The translations under genes and the position numbers were made by a program. A model generated the notes under the pieces. That model was not told where the DNA came from. It did not search any database and saw nothing but the letters and a program-made list of their open reading frames with translations. 64,000 nucleotides of DNA, taken from positions 1 to 64,000 of the forward strand of contig NZ_NKYE01000008.1 in the NCBI RefSeq assembly GCF_002262875.1, given 5' to 3'. This DNA comes from Amycolatopsis antarctica. Lineage in GTDB: Bacteria; Actinomycetota; Actinomycetes; Mycobacteriales; Pseudonocardiaceae. The first letter of the stretch is position 1. Each line of letters starts with the position of its first letter. This document shows, piece after piece, positions 38,569 to 51,306 of the stretch.

Positions 38569-38963
38569 TGCGGTCCCGTGGCCCTGCGTGCCGGGCTCAC
38601 CAGCTCCTTGCCGAGGCGCTGGGTCACCTCCTGCATCCGGACCGCGACGACACCGAGGTCCGCGTCCGGTCCGGTGGCCACCACGAGGTACGCGCCGTTC
38701 GCGGCCTCCTGCACGAGCTGGTAACCCTGCTCGTGCTCGACCACCGTGCGGCGGAATCCGGCCGCCGGATAGCCGACGGGTTCCATGCCGTTGCGGGCGC
38801 AGGACTGCAGCACCGCGGACGCGGCCGCCCAGCGTTCCGCGTCGTCGCGCGGGAGGCCCTTCTCGTGGGCGATCAGCATGCCGTCCCCGGAAGCGACGAC
38901 GGCGGTGCGGATGGCGGGCATCCGCACCAGCTCGTCCAGGATCCAGCCCTTGTCCTCAGCCAT
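38565..38963 (-). CDS. cvnB: CvnB (Roadblock/LC7) protein
   Basis: 132 residues. Roadblock/LC7 fold: GWILDELVRMPAIRTAVVAS, then DGMLIAHEKGL and a C-terminal GAYLVVATGPDADLG. Roadblock proteins regulate small GTPases; in conservons CvnB binds CvnD. The start overlaps the end of cvnA by 8 bases. Confidence 0.93.
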   Translation of the reverse strand: MAEDKGWILDELVRMPAIRTAVVASGDGMLIAHEKGLPRDDAERWAAASAVLQSCARNGMEPVGYPAAGFRRTVVEHEQGYQLVQEAANGAYLVVATGPDADLGVVAVRMQEVTQRLGKELVSPARRATGPQ

Positions 38964-40131
38964 CGTTGCCCTGCCTGCCTTCCGCGGCCATCCGGGTGCC
39001 CTGCTGGAACGCACGGAGGTTGTCGGCGGTCGTGTCGGTACTGCGCGGGGACGGTGAGGGCGCGGGAGTCGGAGTGGGCGCGCTGTACGCGGGCTGCTGC
39101 GCCGGCAGCGCGCTGCGACGGCGTTTCGGCAGGCCGCCTGCGGTGGTGTCGTTGACGGGCACGGCTTCCTCCTCCTGCGGCCAGGACGTCGCGGCGGGCA
39201 CGGGGACGGGCTCGAGTTCGGCCTCGTCGGTGTCGACCGTGGTCAGCAGCGCGGTGGGCAGGAACAGGGTGGCGCGCAACCCACCGCGCGAGGACCCGGA
39301 GTCCAGGCTGACCCGGAACCCGTACCGGGCGGCGAGCACGCCGCAGACGGCGAACCCGGTCTTCGGGGGATTGCCCAGCTCGGTCAGGTCGGCCTCGCGC
39401 TGCCCCCGGTAGAGCAGCGTCGTCGCGTGGGCCAGTTCCTCGCGGGTCATGCCGACACCGCCGTCCACCACGGAGACGGAGACACCGTGGTAGTCGGTGT
39501 CGAACACGACGTCGACGGCCGAACTCGGCGGCGAGGACCTGGTCGCGTTGTCCAGCAGCTCCGCGAGCGCCATTCCGACCGGCTCCACGACGCGACCGGT
39601 CAGGGCCGTCTTCTCGTCCGGGGCGGCGGCGCGGACGCGGCCGTAGTCGTGGATGCGGGACTGTGCCCCGCGAACGACGTCGGCCAGTTCGGCCGAACCG
39701 CGCTGCTGGCCCGGCCAGGAGCCGCACATGACGGCCAGCACCTGGAGCCTGCGCTGCATCTGGGCGACGACGTGGTCGACCGGGAGCAGCGCCTGGAACA
39801 CGTCGGGTCCGTGCGCGTGCAGGACACCCTGGATTCGGTCACCGGCCTCGTTGCCCAGCGCCTGCATCCGGCGGACGGTGCCGTTCACGGCCTCCTGCGC
39901 GGAACGGACCTGGCGCCTGCGCTCGGCCTCGGCACCGTCGTCGGTGACCGGGGGCGGCGGGGGCGGGACCCGCTGCAGTTCGTTCTGCTGATGCTCGGCC
40001 CGCCGTTCCACCGCGGCGAGGCGTTCACGCAGGTGCGCGGTCGCCCCTTGCTCGCGGCGCAGCAGCACGCCGAGCCCGGCGGCCACGGCCACCAGTACGA
40101 CGCAGACCGTCACCCATATCGCCAGTTCCAT
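38956..40131 (-). CDS. cvnA: CvnA, membrane histidine-kinase-like protein of the conservon
   Basis: 391 residues. One N-terminal membrane helix (about 3-24, WVTVCVVLVAVAAGLGVLL), a charged coiled-coil region with a PPPPPP run, a dimerisation-like region (about 80-170), and an ATPase domain with MALAELLDNATRSSPP as N-box and VVDGGVGMTREEL as G1. There is no obvious phosphoacceptor His in an H-box, as is usual for CvnA. The C-terminus is long, Pro-rich and probably disordered. First gene of the cvnABCD-P450-P450 operon. Confidence 0.92.
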   Translation of the reverse strand: MELAIWVTVCVVLVAVAAGLGVLLRREQGATAHLRERLAAVERRAEHQQNELQRVPPPPPPVTDDGAEAERRRQVRSAQEAVNGTVRRMQALGNEAGDRIQGVLHAHGPDVFQALLPVDHVVAQMQRRLQVLAVMCGSWPGQQRGSAELADVVRGAQSRIHDYGRVRAAAPDEKTALTGRVVEPVGMALAELLDNATRSSPPSSAVDVVFDTDYHGVSVSVVDGGVGMTREELAHATTLLYRGQREADLTELGNPPKTGFAVCGVLAARYGFRVSLDSGSSRGGLRATLFLPTALLTTVDTDEAELEPVPVPAATSWPQEEEAVPVNDTTAGGLPKRRRSALPAQQPAYSAPTPTPAPSPSPRSTDTTADNLRAFQQGTRMAAEGRQGNDG

Positions 40132-40380
40132 GCGTCCTCACGACCCGCTCGACCCGTTGCCCGACCAAGCGGGCACCAACGACTTCCGAGTCACGGAAAG
40201 GTGCTGGTCACCGGCCGAGCAGGACCGAACGCCCTCCGCAATCGACGCCCACCGTATCGAATGGACGTCCCACGATCGAGCCTGCACCGAGAACTGCGTG
40301 TCTGCGTGTCGCCCGGCGGGCGTCCGACCGCCGGGCATCACTCGTCCGGACCACTTCCGTGTCGGGGCTCCAGCGGCCGG

Positions 40381-43750
<3,370 letters not shown>

Positions 43751-43790
43751 GGCGTGCTCCTCGGCTTTCGCGTCCTACTGTGATGATCTG

Positions 43791-43802
43791 TTGATATACC
43801 AA
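43791..43802. promoter_or_regulatory. GntR-type operator candidate upstream of purU-dmgO
   Basis: TTGATATACCAA is an imperfect palindrome in an AT-rich island upstream of purU. Its core TGATATACCA is the exact reverse complement of TGGTATATCA found between soxB and the GntR gene (49016-49025). Two copies in front of two functionally linked operons suggest a common operator. Confidence 0.65.
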
Positions 43803-43944
43803 TTGAGGCTAAGCGGCGTCCGCTACCCCGGTCAATGGCCGGTTTTCCTTCTGTAGCAACATATTTCGACACGATACGGGGACACGGCACGGTTCCGGAA
43901 CGGACCGTCCACAACGGACTGACCGATCCTGCCCGCGAGCCCGC

Positions 43945-44544
43945 TCAGTCCGGGAGCGCGCGGTACTCCACACTCGCGTCGGCCAGCCAGTCGGCCAGGT
44001 ACCGCGCGAACGAGGCCCGGACCAGCAGCACGAACTCGTCCTCGCCCCGGACCAGCAGCACGATCCCGGCACGTGCCAGCAGGGTCTGCACGCAGGTGCC
44101 CGACGGTGACACCGAGGGGTGCAGGTCGATCGCGCAGCCGTGCGCCAGCACATCGCGCGCGTACGGCCCGCTCAGCGTGACCGTGGTCCGCTGCGCGGAC
44201 ACGTCGACCACCGAACCCCGGCCGGCGAGCGCCTCGCCCAGGGCGTCCGTCAGCTCTGCGCCCAGGCCGGGCGCGGCCAGCACCAGGTACTCGTCCGGCC
44301 CCATCCAGAGCACGTCGATCCCTTGCCCGGCAACGGTTCCACTGGTGAAGGAGCACGGCGCCGCGGGCAACGGCACCCCGATCGCGGCACCGGCGCCGGT
44401 CACCGCGGCGGGATCGTCCACCCGCACCGTGAGCTGGGTCAGGTACGGCCGCTCGGCGGCGCGCGTGCCGGGGGCCAGTACCGCGGGTTCGCCTCCCCAC
44501 ACCTCACCCAGCGGGCTGTGCCGGAGTACGGACTCAACCGTCAC
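43945..44544 (-). CDS. soxG: Sarcosine oxidase gamma subunit
   Basis: 199 residues, the usual size for SoxG. It begins VESVLRHSPLGEVWGG and has a GcvT-like fold with VLWMGPDEYLVLAAPG, TTVTLSGPYARDVLAHGCAIDLHP and ARAGIVLLVRGEDEFVLLVR, all typical of the family. The gamma subunit completes the heterotetramer that oxidises sarcosine. It overlaps soxA by 11 bases and ends the soxBDAG operon. Confidence 0.92.
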   Translation of the reverse strand: MTVESVLRHSPLGEVWGGEPAVLAPGTRAAERPYLTQLTVRVDDPAAVTGAGAAIGVPLPAAPCSFTSGTVAGQGIDVLWMGPDEYLVLAAPGLGAELTDALGEALAGRGSVVDVSAQRTTVTLSGPYARDVLAHGCAIDLHPSVSPSGTCVQTLLARAGIVLLVRGEDEFVLLVRASFARYLADWLADASVEYRALPD

Positions 44545-47398
44545 GACGGGCTCCTTCCCTGTCGTAGAGCACGGATTCGGTCACGGTGACCGGAACGACC
44601 CGGTCCCCCACCGGCACGTGCAGTGTCTCGCCGATCCGTTCCCGGCCCGAGCGCACCACCGCCAGCGCGAAAGTCCGCTCCAGCGCGGCGCTGGTGTAGC
44701 TCGAGGTGACGTGGCCGAGCATGCGCACCGGCGGTTCCGGAAGGCGTTCGTGCTCGATGATCTGTGCCCCTTCGGGAAGCAGCACGCCCGGATCGACCGG
44801 CAACAGGCCGACGAGCTGCTTGCGGTCGGGCCGGTTGTTCTCCACCCGGGAGAACGAGCGCTTGCCCAGGAAATCGGTCTTCTTCTTCGACACCGCCCAG
44901 GACATGCCGAGGTCCTGTGGGGTGACGGTGGCGTCGGTCTCCTGCCCGATGATCGGGTAGCCCTTCTCCGCGCGCAGGACGTGCATCGTCTCGGTGCCGT
45001 AGGGCGTGATGCCGTACGGTTCGCCCGCCGCGATCAGCGCCTCCCACAGCGCGAGGCCGTACCAGGCCTCGACGTTGATCTCGTAGGCCAGCTCGCCGGA
45101 GAAACTGATCCGGCACACCCTGGCCGGGATCCCGGCGACCTCGGCGTCGCGCCACGCCATGAAGCCGAACGCCTCGTTGCCCGCGTCCAGTCCGGGCGCC
45201 AGTGCCGCGAGGACCTCGCGCGAGCGCGGGCCCACCAGCGGGACGGTGACCCAGTGCTCGGTGACGGAGGCGGCGTGCACGTCGAGGTGCGGCCATTCCG
45301 TCTGCAGCCACTCCTCCATCCAGTCCAGCACCATCGCCGCGTTACCGGTGGTGGTGGTGACCAGGAAGTGGTCCTCGGCGATCCGGATGACGGTGCCGTC
45401 GTCGATCACCATGCCGTCCACACCGCACATCACGCCGTAGCGGATCCGGCCGGGCTTCAGGCTGCTCATCATGTTCGTGTAGAGCATGTCGAGGAACCGG
45501 CCCGCGTCCGCGCCGCGCACGTCGATCTTGCCCAGCGTGGAACCGTCCATCAGCGCGACGCCCGAGCGTGCCGCCCGGCATTCGCGCAGGATCGCGGCGT
45601 GCATGTCCTCGCCCGCCAGCGGGTAGAACCACGGCCGCTTCCACTGCCCGACGTCCTCGAACTCCGCGCCGTGCGCCTCGTGCCAGGAGTGCAGTGCGGT
45701 GACCCGCACCGGATCGTGCAGTTCCCCGCGGTCCCGTCCGGCCAGTGCGGCGAAGGGGACGGCGGTGTACGGCGGCCGGTACGTCGTGGGCCGCTGCTCG
45801 GCGAGGTCCACGCCGAGCGCCTCGGCGACGATCGCCGAGGCGATCATGCCGGAGGTCTTGCCCTGGTCGTGTGCGGTGCCGATGGTCGTGTAGCGCTTGA
45901 CGTGCTCCAGCGACCGCAGGCCGGCACCGGTCGCCCGCAGGATGTCGGACACGGTGGCGTCCCGTTGCAGGTCGACGAACCTGGTGTCCTCCGGTGCCGT
46001 GCCGGTGCCGGAATCGGAGCCGGGCGAGAGCCACAGCACTCGCGGGGGCACCTCGCCGGGCCGGGCGTCGGAGACGGGCAGGGCGACGTCCGCGGCCAGT
46101 GCGTACCCGGCGGCGAGTGTCGCCGCGCGGCCGGCGTCGCGGCCCTGCCGCACGCAGTCGGCGAACTCGCTGGCTCCGGCCGCCGCGCCCGCCACCCGCA
46201 TCGCGGGCAGCGGGTCGCCGGGCAGGTAGGCGCCGAGCTCCGGGGCGTAGCGCAGCGCACCGCGTACCTGGCTGAACAGGTGGACGGTCGGGGTCCACCC
46301 GCCGGACACGAGCACGGTGTCGCAGGCGATCTCCGCCACCGATCCGCCGTCCACGGGTGCGACCCGGACGGATCGCACCCGCTCCTCGCCCTCGGCACCG
46401 GTGACCACCCGGCCGGCCAGCACCGCGATCCCGCGTGCCGTGCACTCGGTCGCCTGCCCGTGCGGCGGGGTCTCCCTCGCGTCGACGATCGCGGCGATCT
46501 CGACCCCGGCCTCGGCAAGGTCGATCGCGGCCGGGTACGCACTGTCGTTGGTGGTGAACACGACGGCACGGCGACCGGGCAGCACGCCGTACCGGTTGAG
46601 GTAGGTGCGTGCCGCCCCGGCGAGCATGATGCCGGGGAGATCGTTGCCCGCGAACACCACGGGACGTTCGTGTGCCCCGGCCGCGACGACGGTCTGTTTC
46701 GCCCTGATCCGCCAGATTCGCTGCCGTGCCGCGAAGTCCGGTGCCGCGGCGCCGAGGTGGTCGGTACGGCGCTGCACGGCGAGCACGAATCCGTCGTCGT
46801 AGGCGCCGAACGCCGTCGTGCGCTCCAGCAGTAGTACGTCCGGAGTCGCGCGGAGCTCGGCGACCACATCGGCGACCCAGGCCGCCGGGCAGCGGTCGTC
46901 CACGCACTCGTCCGAGCCGAGCAGCGCGCCGCCCGCCGTGCTCTGCTCGTCGACCAGTACCACCCGGGCACCCCCGCGGGCGGCGGTCAGCGCCGCGACC
47001 AGGCCCGCCGGGCCCGCTCCCACGACGAGCACGTCGCAGTGCGCGTGCTTCGCGTCGTAACGGGCCGGGTCGGGACGTTCCGCCAGGCGCCCCTGTCCGG
47101 GCAGGCCGTGCGCGACGAGGCCCTCGTACAGCTCGATGGCGGTCGCGCTGAGCATCGGTTCGGGGAACGGCTCGTCGACCTGCACCAGCGCGCTGGCCTC
47201 TTCGGTCCCGGCCGCCATGATGCCGCGCGGGCGGCCGTATCGGATGCTGGTCGCCACCTGGTGCACACCGTTGGCGAGCAGCGCAGAGGCGAGCGTGTCG
47301 CCGCGGTAGCCGGTCAGCTCTCGGCCGTCGAAGGTGAAGCGCAGCGGCGCGTCGCGGTCGATCAGGCCGCCGCGGGGCAGCCGGAACTCCGTGCTCAT
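44534..47398 (-). CDS. soxA: Sarcosine oxidase alpha subunit
   Basis: 954 residues. Order of parts: N-terminal 2Fe-2S-ferredoxin-like fold without the Cys ligands (about 1-100, FTFDGRELTGYRGDTLASAL); NAD-binding Rossmann domain VLVVGAGPAGLVAALTAARGG; a further FAD/NAD domain; and a C-terminal GcvT-like folate domain with LMDGSTLGKIDVRGADAG and RISFSGELAYEINVEAWYG. It binds NAD and THF in the heterotetrameric enzyme and yields glycine, methylene-THF and H2O2. Its ATG abuts the soxD stop. Confidence 0.95.
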   Translation of the reverse strand: MSTEFRLPRGGLIDRDAPLRFTFDGRELTGYRGDTLASALLANGVHQVATSIRYGRPRGIMAAGTEEASALVQVDEPFPEPMLSATAIELYEGLVAHGLPGQGRLAERPDPARYDAKHAHCDVLVVGAGPAGLVAALTAARGGARVVLVDEQSTAGGALLGSDECVDDRCPAAWVADVVAELRATPDVLLLERTTAFGAYDDGFVLAVQRRTDHLGAAAPDFAARQRIWRIRAKQTVVAAGAHERPVVFAGNDLPGIMLAGAARTYLNRYGVLPGRRAVVFTTNDSAYPAAIDLAEAGVEIAAIVDARETPPHGQATECTARGIAVLAGRVVTGAEGEERVRSVRVAPVDGGSVAEIACDTVLVSGGWTPTVHLFSQVRGALRYAPELGAYLPGDPLPAMRVAGAAAGASEFADCVRQGRDAGRAATLAAGYALAADVALPVSDARPGEVPPRVLWLSPGSDSGTGTAPEDTRFVDLQRDATVSDILRATGAGLRSLEHVKRYTTIGTAHDQGKTSGMIASAIVAEALGVDLAEQRPTTYRPPYTAVPFAALAGRDRGELHDPVRVTALHSWHEAHGAEFEDVGQWKRPWFYPLAGEDMHAAILRECRAARSGVALMDGSTLGKIDVRGADAGRFLDMLYTNMMSSLKPGRIRYGVMCGVDGMVIDDGTVIRIAEDHFLVTTTTGNAAMVLDWMEEWLQTEWPHLDVHAASVTEHWVTVPLVGPRSREVLAALAPGLDAGNEAFGFMAWRDAEVAGIPARVCRISFSGELAYEINVEAWYGLALWEALIAAGEPYGITPYGTETMHVLRAEKGYPIIGQETDATVTPQDLGMSWAVSKKKTDFLGKRSFSRVENNRPDRKQLVGLLPVDPGVLLPEGAQIIEHERLPEPPVRMLGHVTSSYTSAALERTFALAVVRSGRERIGETLHVPVGDRVVPVTVTESVLYDREGARRDG

Positions 47399-47674
47399 TC
47401 AGATCACCGGCCTGGGTTCGTCGTTGCGGTACACGGCGAGCAGTTCGTGCGTGCGGGTGTCGCGTACGGCGTTGAACCAACGGCGGCAGCCCGCCGAATG
47501 GCTCCACCGCTCGGCGAACGGGCCACTCGGGTTGTCGCGGTGGAAGACGAACTTCGCCCATTCCGCGTCCGACAGCGCCGCCGGGTCCCGCGGATACGCG
47601 ATGTGCGCCTGTCCGCCGTAATGGAACTCGGTCTCCTCGCGCCGCCCGCACCACGGGCAGGTAATGAGTTGCAT
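47399..47674 (-). CDS. soxD: Sarcosine oxidase delta subunit
   Basis: 91 residues. Zinc-site residues are seen as CPWCG (Cys6, Cys9) and the later HSAGCRRWF (His and Cys). EFHYGGQAHIAYP and FVFHRDNPSGPFAERW are family signatures. The delta subunit binds zinc and stabilises the tetramer. The ATG at 47674 gives the family's normal N-terminus; the frame is open further upstream without similarity. Confidence 0.94.
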   Translation of the reverse strand: MQLITCPWCGRREETEFHYGGQAHIAYPRDPAALSDAEWAKFVFHRDNPSGPFAERWSHSAGCRRWFNAVRDTRTHELLAVYRNDEPRPVI

Positions 47675-47720
47675 GGGGACTCCTGGAAAGTTCGGGCCGG
47701 GGCGGTGGCGCCGCCTGTGG

Positions 47721-48962
47721 TCAGTGGGCGACGGCCGCGGCGCCGTGCTCGTCGACGAGGGCGCCGGTGGTGAACCGTTCCAGCGTGAACGGCTCGTTGT
47801 ACGGATGCGGCTTGTTCGTGGCGACGGTGTGCGCGAAGCAGTCGCCGACCCCGGGGGTCGCCTTGAACCCGCCGGTCCCCCAGCCACAGTTGAGATACAG
47901 CCCGTCGACGGGGGTCAGGCCGACGATCGGCGAGGCGTCCGGGCTGACGTCCACGATGCCCGCCCAGGACCGCAGCAGGTGCGCTCTGGCGAAGACGGGG
48001 AACAGTTCCAGCGCCGCGGCCATCTGGCGCTCGATGATGTGGAACGAGCCCCGCTGCCCGTATCCGTTGTAGGCGTCGATCCCGGCGCCCATCACGAGTT
48101 CACCCTTGTGCGCCTGGGAGACGTACACGTGGACCGCGTTCGACATGACGACCGTGGGGTGCACCGGTTCCAGCAACTCGGACACCAGCGCCTGCAGGGG
48201 ATGCGAGACCACCGGGAGGTCGAGGCCCGCCATGACTCCCAGCACCGAGGAGTGGCCCGCGGCGCAGAGCGCGATCTTTCCGGTGGCGATCCGGCCCCGG
48301 GTGGTGCGCACGCCGGTGACCCTGCCGTGCTCGATGTCGAGTCCGGTCACCTCGCAGTTCTGGATAAGGTCGACGCCGAGCCGGGCGGCCGCGCGGGCGT
48401 AACCCCAGGCGACGTAGTCGTGCTTGGCGATGCCCGCGCGAGGCTGGAAAGTGGCACCCATGACGGGGTACCGCACGTCCGGCGAGATGTTGACGATCGG
48501 GCAGATCTCCTTGACCTGCTGGGGATCCACCCATTCCGCATCGATGCCGTTGAGCCGGTTGGCGTTGACCCTGCGCACGCTGTCACGTACGTCCTGCAGG
48601 CTGTGCGCCAGGTTCAGCACGCCCCGCTGGTCGAACAGGATCGGGTAGTCCAGTTCTTCTTCCAGTCCTTCCCACAGTTTCAGTGAGTGCTCGTAGATCC
48701 CGGAACTCTCGTCCCACAGGTAGTTGGACCGGATGATCGTCGTGTTGCGCGCCATGTTGCCGCCGGCCAGCCAGCCCTTCTCCAGGACGGCGACGCGGGT
48801 GATGCCGTGCACCTTCGCGAGGTAGTAGGCCGTCGCGAGTCCGTGGCCACCGCCGCCCACCACCACGACGTCGTAGGACGCCGCGGGATCCGGGTTGTCC
48901 CAGAGGAAGTCGGGATGTTCCGGCAGGTGCGCCCCGGGCGGTGTGGGTTCGGCGGGGGTCAT
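47721..48962 (-). CDS. soxB: Sarcosine oxidase beta subunit
   Basis: 413 residues. FAD Rossmann motif [19 protein letters not shown], then [21 protein letters not shown], typical of SoxB. The His in [17 protein letters not shown] is where the covalent FMN is expected, and [16 protein letters not shown] closes the FAD domain. It carries FAD and FMN and is the site of sarcosine oxidation. First gene of the soxBDAG operon, divergent from the GntR regulator with an operator candidate between them. Confidence 0.96.
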   Translation of the reverse strand: MTPAEPTPPGAHLPEHPDFLWDNPDPAASYDVVVVGGGGHGLATAYYLAKVHGITRVAVLEKGWLAGGNMARNTTIIRSNYLWDESSGIYEHSLKLWEGLEEELDYPILFDQRGVLNLAHSLQDVRDSVRRVNANRLNGIDAEWVDPQQVKEICPIVNISPDVRYPVMGATFQPRAGIAKHDYVAWGYARAAARLGVDLIQNCEVTGLDIEHGRVTGVRTTRGRIATGKIALCAAGHSSVLGVMAGLDLPVVSHPLQALVSELLEPVHPTVVMSNAVHVYVSQAHKGELVMGAGIDAYNGYGQRGSFHIIERQMAAALELFPVFARAHLLRSWAGIVDVSPDASPIVGLTPVDGLYLNCGWGTGGFKATPGVGDCFAHTVATNKPHPYNEPFTLERFTTGALVDEHGAAAVAH

Positions 48963-49014
48963 GACGACGCCTCCTTCGCGAGCGGGCGAGACAACCGGTC
49001 AATCTGATCGACTG

Positions 49015-49026
49015 TTGGTATATCAG
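49015..49026. promoter_or_regulatory. GntR-type operator candidate between soxB and the GntR gene
   Basis: TTGGTATATCAG, with core TGGTATATCA at 49016-49025, sits in the 86-base divergent region, 23 bases upstream of the GntR start. It shares its exact core, inverted, with the site upstream of purU. FadR-type GntR proteins often bind short palindromes of the T-GTATAC-A type, so this is likely an autoregulatory operator that also controls soxB. Confidence 0.65.
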
Positions 49027-49048
49027 TTGTCGTTGTAGAGTAGGACGG

Positions 49049-49714
49049 GTGAGCACACAGGTCAACGCCACAATGCCGGGAAGCGCTCCCTCGCTCGCCG
49101 AACAGGCGTACGCCTCGATCCGCGACCGGCTGGTGATGCTGGAGATCAGACCGGGCGAACCGATCAACGAGGACTGGCTGAGCAACGATCTCGGCGTCGG
49201 CCGCACGCCGATCCGGGAAGCCCTGAAACGGCTGGAGAGCGAACGTCTGGTGGTCGCGTTCCCGCGCCGCGGCACCTTCGCCACCGACGTGCACATCTCC
49301 GATCTGGCACACATCTCGGAGGTCCGGCGCACCCTGGAGCCGGTGGCCACCGCCGCCGCCGCCGAACGGGCCACCGACGCTGAGCGGATCGCCCTCACCG
49401 CGCTGCGGGAGGACCTGGCCACGACCGGCGACCCCGGGGACAACGCCGGGCTGCTCCGCAAGGACCTCGGCCTGCACCGCGCGATCTACCGGTGCGTGCA
49501 CAATCCGTTCCTTGAGGACACGCTCGTCCGCTACGACAACCTGGCCACCAGAATCTGGTGCGTGTTCGTCCCGCGCCTGTCCGGCATGGCGGGCCATGTG
49601 CACGAGCACGTCCCGCTGCTCTCCGCGATCATCGACGGGGACGCGGACACCGCGGCCGAGCTGACCCGCGAGCACGTGGCCGGGTTCGAGCGCGCCATCC
49701 GGGCCCTGATCTGA
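49049..49714 (+). CDS. GntR-family regulator with FCD domain
   Basis: 221 residues from a GTG. N-terminal winged helix-turn-helix: SLAEQAYASIRDRLVMLEI, then LSNDLGVGRTPIREALKRLE. A C-terminal all-helical FCD domain follows (about 90-215) with LHRAIYRCVHNPFLED and the HVHEHVPLLSAI metal/ligand-type His pattern. FCD GntR proteins sense small acids or their derivatives. Divergent from soxB with a shared palindrome, it most likely controls dimethylglycine/sarcosine degradation. Confidence 0.93.
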   Translation: MSTQVNATMPGSAPSLAEQAYASIRDRLVMLEIRPGEPINEDWLSNDLGVGRTPIREALKRLESERLVVAFPRRGTFATDVHISDLAHISEVRRTLEPVATAAAAERATDAERIALTALREDLATTGDPGDNAGLLRKDLGLHRAIYRCVHNPFLEDTLVRYDNLATRIWCVFVPRLSGMAGHVHEHVPLLSAIIDGDADTAAELTREHVAGFERAIRALI

Positions 49715-49741
49715 CGGCCGGGCGGGCAGGCTCACCGGCCG
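49715..49741. terminator. Hairpin between convergent GntR and Rieske genes
   Basis: Perfect 7-bp arms CGGCCGG (49715-49721) and CCGGCCG (49735-49741) around a 13-base loop span the short gap between the GntR stop and the stop of the convergent oxygenase gene. No U-tract follows. Confidence 0.5.
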
Positions 49742-50880
49742 CCGTCCGTCGCCGCGTCCGCGTCACCGACTCGGTCCCGCACCCAGTCGTGGAACTCGCC
49801 GATGTGGTGCTCGCTCGGCACGAGCACACCGCCCCCGGCGTAGGCACGTGAGTCCATCGCGAGCTGACAACGTTCGCAGGCCTCGAAGTCCTGCTGGTTG
49901 ACCCGGTGGAACAGTTCGACCGACCGGGAGAGATCCCGGCCGGACTCCACCACCTCGGGCAGGTACAGCCAGTCGCAGTGAACCAGGGTGCGATCCGGGG
50001 CGAGCGGGAACATCCGGTGCACGATCACGTGGTCGGGCACCAGGTTCACGAACACCTGCGGCCGGACCGTGATCGCGTAGTACCGGCGATCCTGGTGCTC
50101 GCCCACTCCTGGCAGCCGGTCCACCCCCTCGCCGCCGTCCACCGTGAAGCCGGCGACGTCCTCGCCGAACTCGGCGCCGTGGCCGACGTAGTACTGCGCG
50201 GCGAAGCCGTCGGCGAACTCCGGCAGCACCTCGGTGAGTTCGGGGTGGATGGTCGCGCAGTGGTAGCACTCCATGAAGTTCTCGATGATCTGCTTCCAGT
50301 TCGCGCGCACGTCGTACTCGATGCGCCTGCCGAGGGCGAGCTCGCCGATGCGGTAGGCGTCAATCTCGTCCGGCCCGCCGAGACGCTCGGAGATGTCGGC
50401 CATCACCGTCTCCTCGAACGACGGCGGCTCCTCCGCCAGGCAGACCCACGCATACCCCAGCCACTCCCGCACCCACAGGCGGTGCAGTCCGTAGGCGGAG
50501 CGGTCGACGTCCGGCATCCCGGTGAGGTTGGGCGCGGCGATCAGTTTTCCGTCCAGGCCGTAGGTCCAGGCGTGGTACGGGCACTGGAACGACCGGCGGA
50601 CGGCCCCGCTCTCCTCGGTGCACAACCGGGCACCGCGATGCCGGCACACGTTGAGAAAGGCGTTCAGCGCACCGTCGCGGCCTCGGGACACCAGGACGCT
50701 CTCGCGGCCGATCTGCACCGTCTGGAACGCTCCGGGCGCGGCCAGGTCACCCGCGCGCACCGCGCAGAACCACGCTTGCTCGAAGATCCGCTCCTGCTCC
50801 CGGGCGAAGATGGCGGGATCGGTGTAGTAGCGGCCGGGCAGGGTGACCATCAGGCTCTGCGGCAGGTCGGTGGTGGTCAC
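49732..50880 (-). CDS. Rieske oxygenase alpha subunit, probable glycine betaine monooxygenase
   Basis: 382 residues from GTG (50880); a GTG two codons upstream (50886) is possible. Rieske 2Fe-2S ligands CRHRGARLC (Cys, His) and CPYHAWTY (Cys, His) lie at about 75-105. The catalytic domain has the mononuclear iron motif ECYHCATIHPEL (both His). This is the ring-hydroxylating/GbcA-like family, many members of which demethylate quaternary amines. Beside dimethylglycine and sarcosine oxidation genes, conversion of glycine betaine to dimethylglycine is the best inference; stachydrine or carnitine are alternatives. Electrons would come from the Rieske ferredoxins and reductase encoded divergently. 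Confidence 0.85.
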   Translation of the reverse strand: MTTTDLPQSLMVTLPGRYYTDPAIFAREQERIFEQAWFCAVRAGDLAAPGAFQTVQIGRESVLVSRGRDGALNAFLNVCRHRGARLCTEESGAVRRSFQCPYHAWTYGLDGKLIAAPNLTGMPDVDRSAYGLHRLWVREWLGYAWVCLAEEPPSFEETVMADISERLGGPDEIDAYRIGELALGRRIEYDVRANWKQIIENFMECYHCATIHPELTEVLPEFADGFAAQYYVGHGAEFGEDVAGFTVDGGEGVDRLPGVGEHQDRRYYAITVRPQVFVNLVPDHVIVHRMFPLAPDRTLVHCDWLYLPEVVESGRDLSRSVELFHRVNQQDFEACERCQLAMDSRAYAGGGVLVPSEHHIGEFHDWVRDRVGDADAATDGGR

Positions 50881-51084
50881 GGGCACTGATCCTCTCGGTG
50901 GTGGACGGCCGGGGCCCGCCGTGTCGATCGCTCGGCCGCGCGAATCCGTTGTGGCACAGTCGTTCCCTCCCCCGCCGGGTCCTTGGATTCGATGAGTTCG
51001 GATGTGTGCTGCTCGGCACGGACAGGGCACGGATGCCATCGCGACGATGGACAGCCGCTACGTAGTTGCGTAATGCGCGTCACG

Positions 51085-51099
51085 TTGCCCTATAGGGAA
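51085..51099. promoter_or_regulatory. Palindromic operator candidate, oxygenase side
   Basis: TTGCCCTATAGGGAA: a perfect 10-bp core palindrome CCCTATAGGG extended to a 15-bp near-palindrome. Read in the minus direction it aligns with the site at 51307-51321 as GTGTTCC-N-TA-N4-GCAAC. IclR proteins bind 12-15 bp palindromes of this kind. Confidence 0.55.
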
Positions 51100-51306
51100 C
51101 ACAATGCGGTTCGCGGCCGGTCGTGTCAAGACGCCTCGTCGGTGCTTTTCGGACTACCCGGCGGTAGCGAACGGCCGGTTCGCCCGGACGGGCGAGCCAC
51201 ACCCCGGGATCGTCCGAATTCGCTGCCCCGCCAGCAATTTCGTCCGAAGAACCTATTGACGGAGCCGGACACGTCCGGGACCGTGGGTTGCGCATGACGA
51301 ACAGTG

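Noticed and set aside
43835..46834. 999-codon plus-strand frame opposite soxA and soxG
   Set aside because: Antisense to genes with complete sarcosine oxidase motifs; translation has no recognisable domain.
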